A stretch of 64,000 bases of DNA from an uncultured Duodenibacillus sp. (lineage in GTDB: Bacteria > Pseudomonadota > Gammaproteobacteria > Burkholderiales > Burkholderiaceae_F), in NCBI GenBank assembly GCA_944390745.1, contig CALXQK010000005.1, forward strand, positions 186,001 to 250,000. Reading direction: 5' to 3'. A program made the position numbers and the translations under genes. Shown here in pieces: positions 1 to 9,190 of the stretch. Under the pieces are notes generated by a model, which worked only from the letters and a program-made list of their open reading frames with translations, was not told the DNA's origin and ran no database searches. Numbering within the stretch: position 1 is the stretch's first letter; every line of letters starts with the position of its first letter.

Positions 1-110
1 CGGCCCGAGGCATCGGTCACAAAATGATGCCGGCCGTGCGTGCGGGTGACGCGGGCAGGAAACGTCTGCCCCTCGACCGGGTCCTGCGATTTTTTTGCGG
101 GTCTGGCCAT
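1..110 (-). CDS. rsgA: RsgA (ribosome small-subunit GTPase), N-terminal fragment
   Basis: The minus strand starts at an ATG (108-110) and runs off the left edge, so only about 36 residues are visible. They read MARPAKKSQDP, then a segment FPARVTRTHGRHHFV that resembles the first strand of the OB fold at the RsgA N terminus, where a conserved GRH precedes a hydrophobic strand. RsgA is a late 30S-assembly GTPase; its G domain lies outside the window. It begins 23 nt after the M48-like gene on the same strand, and orn / M48 / rsgA is an order known from betaproteobacteria. Identification rests on a short stretch plus synteny. Confidence 0.6.
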   Translation of the reverse strand, partial: MARPAKKSQDPVEGQTFPARVTRTHGRHHFVTDASG

Positions 111-133
111 AAGGCGAAGGTCTCGAAAGGACG

Positions 134-1597
134 TCAGGCGGTCATGGAAAAGCCGCGGCGGCGAAGGTTTGCCGCCTCGCGCAGCTTCTCGCTCTTGAGC
201 TGCACGCGCAGCGCGAGCCGCTCATCGCGCGCAGCGCGCTCTCTGGCGAGCGCCTCATTGTAGAGCGCCGCGCGCGCCCGCATTTCGTCCTGGGCGGCGT
301 TGGCCGTGTGGCGCCGGTCGCGCTTTTCGGCAAGCAGCGCCGCCTCAATGCGGTGCGTCACATGCGGCCTGCGATGATTGGCCAGAGAGTAGAAGCGGTT
401 CGGAGTCAGGGTGCGCCGGAAGTCCCGGTGCAGCTTGGCCAGGGCGCGCGCCAGGGGCTTGGCGCCGACGGCCGTCACGGCATAGGCATCCTCGTCAAAG
501 TCGAGCATGCGGGTGAAGCCGTGCACGAAAAAGACCGCCGGGTACAGGAACACGGGAACCACGGTGATCAGAAGCACAAACAAAAGCGCCGGGTTGACCG
601 TGCCGTCCGTGAGCGCAAGTGAAGGCTCGATGTTGAGGGCCTCGTAAAAGAAGCTGTGTTCGGCAAGCCAGGCATATCCCCACCAGAACAGGCCCGTGAG
701 GGTGCAGAAAAACGTCAGGCGCGCAGCGTTGTGCCAGCGGTTGACGCGTCCCACCGCGCAGGCGGCGACGGCCAGAATCTCCTCATCGGCGAGCTTTTCA
801 ATCACGTGATTGAAGATCACCAGGCGAGCCCGCCCCGGGCGGCTTGCAAAGATGGCGTTGCCGTGACGCCAGCTCTGCGGGCGTGCGGCCGTGCAGATTT
901 CCGCGTTCGAGCGCCCGAGCGCCTTGAGAAGCTTGGTGAGCTTGTCCTTGAGCGGCCCGTCGGCAAGAGGCCTGACGTCGCTTGAAAACGCAATGAACCA
1001 GTTGGGCGCGGCGATGATCTTCCAGAAGTACCAGCAGAAGGTGAGAAAGAATGCAAACACCCACCAGTGATACGAGGCCGAGACGCAGATGAAGGAAAAA
1101 GCGCACACGACGGGCAGGGCGGTAAACCAGCCGACGACGAGCTCGCGGATGCGGCGCAGAATCCAGACGTGCGAGGGAGTCTTTTCAAAGCCGTAGCGCT
1201 CGTTGATGCGAAAGTCGCGCCACCAGGCCACCGGCATGTCGATGATCGCCAGCAGCAGCGTGATCGAGGCAATCAGGATGCACTGGCTTGCCAGCCCCCG
1301 GCCGCTGACGGCCGTGATGCCGGCAAGAATGACGCTCAGCCCCCCGCCGAAGGTCAGCAGCACGGCAATGGCCGCGCCCAGAAGGGCGTTGACGAGGTCG
1401 CACTGCAGCAGCTCCCCGGAGTAGTCCACCGCCTTGCGGTGCTCCGCAAGCGAGATCCGGAAGCGAAATGCCGCCGGAACAATGTTGGCGGAGGCCTCGG
1501 AGGTGCGGACTTCAAAAATGGTCAGACACGTGTGCACGCACACGTAGAACACCACGAGGGCGACAAAAAATGCATTGAGTAGGGACGCAGTGTCCAT
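134..1597 (-). CDS. M48 (Ste24-like) family membrane protein with degenerate zinc motif
   Basis: This is a 487-residue protein with the architecture of Ste24/HtpX-like M48 peptidases: an N-terminal multi-helix membrane part, the RINERYGFEKTP segment near residue 130, paired helices, then the soluble domain (SNAEICTAA to NAIFASRPG, LVIFNHVIEKL). Where active members carry AHELGH this protein reads ACAVGR after LADEEILAVA, so both zinc histidines and the catalytic glutamate are gone. The third-ligand region reads FDEDAYA in place of the usual FEADAFA, which replaces the Glu. The frame is open throughout with no frameshift. A pseudoprotease is therefore likelier than a CAAX protease. The C terminus carries a charged Arg-rich tail. 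It diverges from orn. Confidence 0.8.
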   Translation of the reverse strand: MDTASLLNAFFVALVVFYVCVHTCLTIFEVRTSEASANIVPAAFRFRISLAEHRKAVDYSGELLQCDLVNALLGAAIAVLLTFGGGLSVILAGITAVSGRGLASQCILIASITLLLAIIDMPVAWWRDFRINERYGFEKTPSHVWILRRIRELVVGWFTALPVVCAFSFICVSASYHWWVFAFFLTFCWYFWKIIAAPNWFIAFSSDVRPLADGPLKDKLTKLLKALGRSNAEICTAARPQSWRHGNAIFASRPGRARLVIFNHVIEKLADEEILAVAACAVGRVNRWHNAARLTFFCTLTGLFWWGYAWLAEHSFFYEALNIEPSLALTDGTVNPALLFVLLITVVPVFLYPAVFFVHGFTRMLDFDEDAYAVTAVGAKPLARALAKLHRDFRRTLTPNRFYSLANHRRPHVTHRIEAALLAEKRDRRHTANAAQDEMRARAALYNEALARERAARDERLALRVQLKSEKLREAANLRRRGFSMTA

Positions 1598-1758
1598 GAC
1601 AGGGTGTTGCTCGACAACAATAAAGACAACCCCTAAGGATAGCGGGTTCGGAAGCGCTCGAGGGCGTGGGCGGGCGAAATTCGCCGCGGCGGCATGCCGA
1701 GCCCGGCCGCGCGGTCTAAACTCACGACACCCTCAAAAAAATTCTTCCAAAGTTTCCT

Positions 1759-2328
1759 ATGACGACAACAATTGAAAAGGATCCCCGCTACAGCGACAGC
1801 AACCTCATCTGGGTCGACATGGAGATGACCGGGCTGCAGCCCGAGGTCAACTGCGTCATTGAGATTGCGGCGGTGATCACCGACGCACAGCTCAACATCC
1901 TGCATGAGTGCCCGGTCATTGCCGTTCATCAAAGCGAGCGCATCATGCGCAGCATGGACGCCTGGAACACCGCCACGCACGGCCGCTCGGGGCTCATCGA
2001 CCGGGTTCTGGCGAGCACGATCGACGAGGAGCAGGCCAGCGACATTCTTCTGGCGGAGTTTGCGCGCTTCGTGGGGCCGCAGAAGTCTCCGATGTGCGGC
2101 AACACCATCGGTCAGGACCGCCGCTTCATGGCGCGCTGGATGCCGCGGCTTGAGGCGTACTTTCACTACCGCTATCTCGACGTCTCGACCCTGAAGGAGC
2201 TTGCCCGCCGTTGGAAGCCCGAGGTCCTCGAGGGCTGCAAACCGGTCTCGCGCCACCAGGCCTTGAGCGATATCCGCGACTCGATCAACGAGCTCAGGTA
2301 CTATCGCGAAGCCATCATGAAGATCTAG
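1759..2328 (+). CDS. orn: Oligoribonuclease
   Basis: Orn is the DEDDh 3'-5' exoribonuclease that degrades 2-5 nt RNA, including pGpG, to mononucleotides in the cytoplasm. At 189 aa it matches the family length. Exo I is seen as WVDMEMTG (D and E about residues 20-22), Exo II as GNTIGQDRRFM near residue 113, and Exo III as HQALSDIRDSINEL near residue 160 with the DEDDh His and last Asp. The ATG at 1759 is the only sensible start. It diverges from the M48-like gene across about 160 bp that must hold both promoters. Confidence 0.97.
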   Translation: MTTTIEKDPRYSDSNLIWVDMEMTGLQPEVNCVIEIAAVITDAQLNILHECPVIAVHQSERIMRSMDAWNTATHGRSGLIDRVLASTIDEEQASDILLAEFARFVGPQKSPMCGNTIGQDRRFMARWMPRLEAYFHYRYLDVSTLKELARRWKPEVLEGCKPVSRHQALSDIRDSINELRYYREAIMKI

Positions 2329-2489
2329 CCGCATCCCGGCGGGCGGACCGCAGGGAAAGCCGCTGCCGGTCCCGGTGCGGCTCCCGGATTGTCGATCATC
2401 AGCCAAAATCAGCGCCCAATGCAAAACGGCCCGCAGGCCGCGCCGATCAGGCGATCAGGACTTGCGGGCTTTCCTTGTTGTCGGCACGA

Positions 2490-2533
2490 CCGTGATTGTG
2501 CAGATCGCTGCGAAAAGGTCCGCACAATCACGG
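2490..2533. repeat. 12-bp perfect inverted repeat
   Basis: CCGTGATTGTGC (2490-2501) and GCACAATCACGG (2522-2533) are perfect inverse complements separated by 20 nt. No T-run follows on either strand, so it does not look like an intrinsic terminator. It lies in the non-coding stretch between orn and the tRNA gene and could be a paired operator or an RNA stem. Confidence 0.6.
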
Positions 2534-2610
2534 GCCGTGTGTCCACTCAATTCACTGCGGCGCGCAATGGCGCGGCAAGACGCAGAGCTGTCTGAAATTG
2601 TTTAAAAAAG

Positions 2611-2646
2611 TTAGAAAAAAACGGCGCAAATCAACGAATTGCGCCG
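2611..2646 (-). terminator. Rho-independent terminator on the minus strand
   Basis: CGGCGCAA (2622-2629) pairs perfectly with TTGCGCCG (2639-2646). On the minus strand the stem is followed by seven Ts and then TCTAA. It could end a minus-strand transcript that starts somewhere between here and the tRNA gene; no ORF is convincing in that interval. Confidence 0.65.
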
Positions 2647-2727
2647 CTCATTTCAGCTTTTGCGTGGTTTCGCACGACATCAACACGAGGTCAATCAAAC
2701 TGGATCTGCCCCGGCATGCATCCTCCC

Positions 2728-2780
2728 GTGATACCAAAAACCAGGATTTCGTGATTTGTGATACCAAAGGTGATACCAAA
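2728..2780. repeat. Three direct copies of GTGATACCAAA beside tRNA-Arg
   Basis: The 11-mer GTGATACCAAA occurs at 2728-2738, 2758-2768 and 2770-2780, giving start-to-start spacings of 30 and 12 bp. Short repeats of this kind beside the 3' end of a tRNA gene are typical of arm-type binding sites for tyrosine integrases. No integrase lies nearby, so this would be a relic or an unoccupied border. The function is inferred from location only. Confidence 0.5.
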
Positions 2781-2836
2781 AAGCAGTGCGCTTAACTGAT
2801 CTTGTATGAGATGGTGTGCACCCCAAAAAAACGATT

Positions 2837-2864
2837 AAAGCCCTGATTTCTCAGGGCTTTTTTT
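2837..2864. terminator. Intrinsic terminator hairpin, possibly bidirectional
   Basis: AAAGCCCTGA (2837-2846) and TCAGGGCTTT (2851-2860) form a perfect 10-bp stem with a 4-nt loop. On the plus strand seven Ts end it. On the minus strand, the direction of the tRNA gene 40 bp away, a seven-T run follows five nucleotides after the stem. It probably ends the tRNA transcript. Confidence 0.7.
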
Positions 2865-2905
2865 GGAATGTACGCCACTCGGCGAGGCGTTATGAAAACA
2901 CTACG

Positions 2906-2981
2906 TGGCACCCCCACCGAGACTCGAACTCAGATCTAACCCTTAGGAGGGGCTTGTTCTATCCAGTTGAACTATGGGGGC
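2906..2981 (-). tRNA. tRNA-Arg (anticodon CCT)
   Basis: A 76-nt cloverleaf can be folded on the minus strand. The acceptor stem GCCCCCA pairs with TGGGGGT with a G-U at pair 1. The anticodon stem AGCCC/GGGTT encloses loop CTCCTAA, anticodon CCT. The T arm CTGAG/CTCGG encloses TTCGAGT. The discriminator is G and CCA is encoded (complement of 2906-2908). It reads AGG codons. Its 3' end faces the direct repeats at 2728-2780. Confidence 0.93.
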
Positions 2982-3096
2982 CGGGGCCAGCGCGAGCCGG
3001 GATTGTAGCAGAGCAAGCCCTTGAGAGGGTTCTGAATTTTGCTACGATAGGCGCAAGTTCCCGGCCTCTTCGGAAGGCATACGCCAAAAACAACAC

Positions 3097-4368
3097 ATGT
3101 TCAACTTTCAAGACCGCATCGATCTCTGGCTGCGCGCGGGCTTCGGCGCGCTGATTCTGATCGGCTGCTATCTCGTCATCGAACCCTTCATGACGGCCAT
3201 CATCCTGGCCGCCATCCTGACCGTCGTGAGCTGGCCACTGTACAAGCGCGCCCTGACAAGCGTGGGCAACAACGCCACGTTTGCAGCGCTGCTGATGGTG
3301 ACGATCGTCGTCATCACGGTTCTGATCCCGCTCTCGCTTCTGTGCGGCGTGCTCGCGCACCAGATCCCCGAGGTGGTGGAGTGGTTCCGCAACTGGGTCA
3401 CAAGCGGCATGCCGCTGCCCCAGTGGCTCACGTCGCTGCCCTATGTCGGACAGAGCATCAACGATGCGTTTCACTTCGGCTTTGATCCCAAGGCGCTCGG
3501 AAGCCTGATCCAGAAGTCGTTTGATCCGCTGAGCAAATGGATTCTGGGCGTGTCGGTGGGCATCGGCAACGGGCTTTTCCAGCTGACGCTTGTGGCCTTC
3601 ATTGCCTTTTTCTTCTACCGCGACGGCATGTCGCTTGCCAGGCGCCTGACGATTTCGCTCAACAAGATCTCGGGCGACCTCGCAAAGGAATACACCGACA
3701 TTCTCGTCAATACCACGCGCTCGGTGGTCTTCGGCGTCATCGGCACGGCCATCGGCCAGGGCGTGGTCGCAGGCATCGGCTTTACGCTTGCGGGCGTTCC
3801 CGGCGTCGTGATGCTCTCCTTTGCCGTGTGCGTGCTCTCGGTCGTGCCGGTTGGACCGCCGCTTGTCTGGGGGCCGGTTGCGCTGTGGCTTTTTGCCAGC
3901 GGCCAGACGGGATGGGCGGTCTTCATGGTGCTCTGGGGCGTTCTTGCCGTGAGCAGCGTCGACAACTTCATCAAGCCCATCCTCATCAGCCGCGGCACGA
4001 CGCTGCCGCTTGCGCTCGTGTTTCTCGGCGTTCTCGGCGGCATCATGACCTTCGGCATGCTGGGGCTCGTTCTTGGTCCCATCCTGCTTTCGGCAAGCAT
4101 TGCCATGTTCAAGAGCTGGATTCGCAATCCGGTGCGCCTGAAGGTCGTGGCAACCCGCGCCGGTGAATCCGCCGGGCAGGAGACCGATTCTGCCGACGTC
4201 CCGCACGAGGAGTCGGTCAAGGCCGCCCGCGAGCTTGCCCAGGCGCATGCCGCCGTGTCGGAATCGTTCCCGGAGGGACTGTCCGAGGTGCCGGTGCCGG
4301 TTTCCGATGCTCCTGCTGCGAAGGCGCCGCGCGCCGATAACGCGCCTGCGAAGTCCGACGGCTCCTAG
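3097..4368 (+). CDS. AI-2E family (PerM-type) membrane protein
   Basis: This 423-residue protein has about seven or eight hydrophobic segments, the bipartite arrangement of the AI-2E/PerM family and the typical late segment VSSVDNFIKPILISRG followed by LPLALVFLGVLGGIMTFGMLGLVLGPI. Members are inner-membrane permeases or exporters of poorly defined substrate. Annotation as an autoinducer-2 exporter comes from E. coli TqsA and is not implied here. The last 75 residues are an Ala/Pro/Glu-rich, probably disordered cytoplasmic tail. It stands alone between tRNA-Arg and parE with a terminator directly after it. Confidence 0.88.
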   Translation: MFNFQDRIDLWLRAGFGALILIGCYLVIEPFMTAIILAAILTVVSWPLYKRALTSVGNNATFAALLMVTIVVITVLIPLSLLCGVLAHQIPEVVEWFRNWVTSGMPLPQWLTSLPYVGQSINDAFHFGFDPKALGSLIQKSFDPLSKWILGVSVGIGNGLFQLTLVAFIAFFFYRDGMSLARRLTISLNKISGDLAKEYTDILVNTTRSVVFGVIGTAIGQGVVAGIGFTLAGVPGVVMLSFAVCVLSVVPVGPPLVWGPVALWLFASGQTGWAVFMVLWGVLAVSSVDNFIKPILISRGTTLPLALVFLGVLGGIMTFGMLGLVLGPILLSASIAMFKSWIRNPVRLKVVATRAGESAGQETDSADVPHEESVKAARELAQAHAAVSESFPEGLSEVPVPVSDAPAAKAPRADNAPAKSDGS

Positions 4369-4411
4369 GCGCGCTCCGGAGCGCTTCAGCAAAAGCAGCG
4401 CATGCTGCCAG

Positions 4412-4447
4412 GGCCCGGCTCCTGACGACGGAACCGGGCCTTGTTTC
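4412..4447 (+). terminator. Intrinsic terminator after the PerM-type gene
   Basis: GGCCCGGCTCC (4412-4422) pairs, with one mismatch, with GGAACCGGGCC (4430-4440), and TTGTTTC follows. It separates the membrane protein gene from parE. Confidence 0.6.
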
Positions 4448-4614
4448 AGCCCGCCGCCAGCGCAGCCTCCGGGGGAAGTGCGGCGCCCGGACCTCCGGGG
4501 GCGCCGGACAATTTGGCTAAAATCACGAGCCGGTCGAGGGCCGCATCAGGCCGTCGCCCGGGCGCGTCCCCAGGCTGCGCGCCGGCTTTCCCAGGCTCTT
4601 CTTACGCATCATCT

Positions 4615-6588
<1,974 letters not shown>

Positions 6589-6667
6589 GGTATTGCGTTC
6601 GCCGCGCGGGCTTCTGGTTGCTAGACTGACAATCGTCGTGTCCCACTGATTTATTTGCAGGTGATTT

Positions 6668-7381
6668 ATGGACAGCAAAAGCATTGTGAGCAGCATCATT
6701 GTGGCAGCGGGCATTGCGGGCGGTCTTGCCGTTCTCGGCACCCAGATCGACAGTGCGGTCGGCCGCTTCGTCGACCGCGACCGCGTGGTGACCGTCAAGG
6801 GACTTGCTGAAAAGCAGGTTCCCGCCGACCGCGTGATCTGGCCCCTGACCTTCCGTGAGCTCGGCAACGACCTGCAGCAGGTCTACGGACAGGTCAACTC
6901 GAAGGCCGACATGATCATCGCCTTCCTCCAGGCGGGCGGCATTGATGTCAGAGAAATCAGCCGCTCGGTGCCGACCGTCGACGACGCACAGGCGCTCAAC
7001 TACGGCGGCAACCAGCGCGCGATGCGCTATGCGCTCACGCAGACCGTGACGGTTTCGACCAACAAGGTCAATGAGGTCCTCAAGCTCATGCAAAAGCAAA
7101 GCGAGCTGATCGGGCAGGGCATCACGCTGACAAACGACTACAACCACCGCACGCGCTTTGACTTCACGGGGCTCAACCAGATCAAGCCCGGGATGATTGA
7201 AACGGCGACCGTCAACGCCCGTGAGGCCGCGCAGAAGTTCGCGCAGGACTCGGGCTCGACGCTCGGCAAGATCCGACGCGCCAGCCAGGGGCAGTTCTCG
7301 ATTTCAAACCGCGACGAGAACACCCCCTACGTCAAGAACGTGCGCGTCGTGACGACGGTGGAGTATTTCCTCAAGGACTAG
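6668..7381 (+). CDS. SIMPL (DUF541) domain periplasmic protein
   Basis: A 237-residue protein with one N-terminal membrane segment or uncleaved signal (residues 8-26) followed by a SIMPL domain: VVTVKGLAEKQVPADRVIWPLTF, a central helix VYGQVNSKADMIIAFL, and the C-terminal strands that end in VRVVTTVEYFLKD. SIMPL proteins form periplasmic or outer-membrane-facing oligomers of uncertain role; some are linked to oxidative or membrane stress. An AGGTG upstream of ATG 6668 can serve as ribosome binding site. It is monocistronic, 79 bp after parE. Confidence 0.88.
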   Translation: MDSKSIVSSIIVAAGIAGGLAVLGTQIDSAVGRFVDRDRVVTVKGLAEKQVPADRVIWPLTFRELGNDLQQVYGQVNSKADMIIAFLQAGGIDVREISRSVPTVDDAQALNYGGNQRAMRYALTQTVTVSTNKVNEVLKLMQKQSELIGQGITLTNDYNHRTRFDFTGLNQIKPGMIETATVNAREAAQKFAQDSGSTLGKIRRASQGQFSISNRDENTPYVKNVRVVTTVEYFLKD

Positions 7382-7461
7382 CGGATGCGCGCGCATCGGG
7401 TCGACTTCGACCCGGTGTTGCGTCAGCCGCAGGTCAACTGCAAAGTTTTGGAGAACAAACA

Positions 7462-8295
7462 ATGAAGAAGTTTCTGACGCTCACGGCCATCTGCGCGGCA
7501 GCAGCCGTGGGTCTTGCCGGCTGCGGCGACAACAGCAAGGAGGCTGCCGGCTCAAAGACCGCCGCCGCGCAGCCTGCCGCCGCGACGATCACGGTCGGCG
7601 CAACACCGGTGCCGCATGCTGACATCCTGAAGTTCATCCAGCCCGAGCTCAAGAAGCAGGGCGTCGACATGAAGATCATCGAGTTTTCCGACTACGTCAA
7701 GCCCAACATGGCGCTCTCGGACAAGGAGATTGACGCCAACTTCTTCCAGCACAAGCCCTATCTTGAGAGCTTTGCCAAGGAACGCAATCTCAAGCTTGCG
7801 GTGCTGTGCGCCGTGCACATCGAGCCCATGGGCATCTACTCAAAGAAGTTCAAGGACGTCAAGAGCTTTGGCGAGGGCGTCAAGGTTGCCATTCCCAATG
7901 ATCCCACCAACGGCGGCCGCGCGCTCAAGGTGCTTGCTGACGCCGGGTTCTTCGGTCTGAAGGATGGCGTGGGCGTCAACGGCACGCCGGCCGACATTGT
8001 CAACAACGCCAAAAAGGTGCAGATCGTTGAGATGGAGGCCGCGGTTCTGCCGCGCACGCTCGACGATGTGGACTTTGCGGTCATCAACTCGAACTTCGCC
8101 ATGGGCGTGGGCCTCAACCCGACCAAGGATTCGCTCTTTACAGAGTCCAAGGACAGCCCGTACGCCAATGTGGTTGCCATCCGCGAAGGCGACAACCGCG
8201 AGGCGATCAAGAAGCTCGGTGCGGCGCTCACCACGCCCGCGGTGCGCGACTTCATCACGAAGACCTACAAGGGAGCGGTGCTGCCGGCGTTCTAG
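7462..8295 (+). CDS. MetQ/NlpA family lipoprotein (ABC substrate-binding protein)
   Basis: This 277-residue protein has a lipoprotein signal MKKFLTLTAICAAAAVGLAGC with the lipid-attachment Cys at residue 21. The mature part is a NlpA-type binding protein: TITVGATPVPHADIL, IEFSDYVKPNMALSDKEIDANFFQHKPYL and IPNDPTNGGRALKVL are all hallmark segments. The family binds D/L-methionine for MetNI importers, but other substrates are known. No metN or metI lies adjacent, so it either pairs with an importer elsewhere or acts alone. A GGAG precedes ATG 7462, and a hairpin with a T-rich tail follows the gene. Confidence 0.92.
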   Translation: MKKFLTLTAICAAAAVGLAGCGDNSKEAAGSKTAAAQPAAATITVGATPVPHADILKFIQPELKKQGVDMKIIEFSDYVKPNMALSDKEIDANFFQHKPYLESFAKERNLKLAVLCAVHIEPMGIYSKKFKDVKSFGEGVKVAIPNDPTNGGRALKVLADAGFFGLKDGVGVNGTPADIVNNAKKVQIVEMEAAVLPRTLDDVDFAVINSNFAMGVGLNPTKDSLFTESKDSPYANVVAIREGDNREAIKKLGAALTTPAVRDFITKTYKGAVLPAF

Positions 8296-8335
8296 ACCTG
8301 CACGCTCCTCATCAAGTTCTCTTTTTGCGCGGTCG

Positions 8336-8363
8336 GCGGCCCTGGTCGTCGGCCGCTTTCTTT
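8336..8363 (+). terminator. Terminator after the MetQ-like gene
   Basis: GCGGCC (8336-8341) pairs with GGCCGC (8351-8356) and TTTCTTTG follows. The stem is short, so the call is moderate. Confidence 0.5.
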
Positions 8364-8558
8364 GTGCGCCGGCCCCCATGCGAGGCGGACCTGCACCGGC
8401 TGCAAGGGGGCCGGTGCGGCGTTTCTCTCAAAAGTATTGCCTGGGTGCGTGTGATGAGCTCTTAAGTCAAGAGATTCAGCATGCGGACGGCATCATCAGA
8501 TGCGGCATGAATTGATGTTTGGGATCCGTATGCGGACTCCTAAACTGATGTCAGACGT

Positions 8559-8954
8559 CTACGCCGGCGTCTTCATCCCGCAGTTGGCCTTGAGGCCCTT
8601 TTCCTCGAGATACTCCACGCCCCAGGAATAGATCGCCTGCAGGATGGGCTGCAGACTGCGGCCGCGCTCGGAGAGGGCGTATTCGACCTTGGGCGGCACG
8701 ACCGGGTAGACGCGGCGCGTGATGAGGCCGTCGCGCTCAAGTTCGCGCAGCTGCTGGGTGAGCATCTTGGCGGTGGCGCGCGGAATCAGACGCTGCAGCT
8801 GGGAAAAGCGCAGCGTGCCGTCAAAAAGATTCCAGACGATCAGGGTCTTGTATTTTCCGCCGATCAGGCGAAGCGTTGTTTCCACCGGGCAGTGCAGCTC
8901 CTCGGCGGCTGGACTGGCAGGGGACCCGGCATCGGGCGTGCAGCAGCAGGGCAT
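8559..8954 (-). CDS. HxlR family transcriptional regulator with Cys-rich N terminus
   Basis: A 131-residue winged-helix regulator. The HxlR signature HCPVETTLRLIGGKYKTLIVW starts near residue 20, and LTQQLRELERDGLITRRVYPVVPPKVEYALSERG gives the recognition helix and wing. The start at 8954 is set by AAAGGAG eight bases upstream; longer reading frames add unlikely sequence. The mature N terminus is MPCCCTPDAG: three adjacent Cys plus the HxlR Cys about 20 residues on, suggesting redox, electrophile or thiophilic-metal sensing. It diverges from a copper ATPase and a perfect inverted repeat lies between them, so regulation of itself and the pump is likely but not shown. Confidence 0.9.
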   Translation of the reverse strand: MPCCCTPDAGSPASPAAEELHCPVETTLRLIGGKYKTLIVWNLFDGTLRFSQLQRLIPRATAKMLTQQLRELERDGLITRRVYPVVPPKVEYALSERGRSLQPILQAIYSWGVEYLEEKGLKANCGMKTPA

Positions 8955-9059
8955 GAAGGACTCCTTTGGCTTTCTTCGAATCTTGCGTCTGTGTTCTGGA
9001 TTGAGGCGGCATCCGGCCTTTTTGCGCCGGATGCGCATCTCGATCCTTTCGCCATTATA

Positions 9060-9077
9060 ACTATCAAAAAGGATAGT
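9060..9077. promoter_or_regulatory. Candidate HxlR operator between hxlR and copA
   Basis: ACTATC (9060-9065), six bases, GATAGT (9072-9077): a perfect palindrome in the divergent intergenic region, about 106 bp from the regulator ATG and 113 bp from the pump ATG. HxlR/YodB-type regulators bind dyads of TACTAT-like half sites, which this resembles. It is the only clean dyad I found in the region. Confidence 0.6.
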
Positions 9078-9190
9078 CGGTTTAGAAAGAGTGCATTCTT
9101 GCAATATGGAAACTTAAAGATAGAATGACTCAAAACAAAATCGGATGCGATCCCTGCATCCGGTCTTGCCAGAAGGTTTTTCGGACTCTT

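Noticed and set aside
134-1597. Frameshift or sequencing error as cause of the missing HEXXH motif
   Set aside because: Flanking residues on both sides of ACAVGR align in the same frame, so the change is by substitution.
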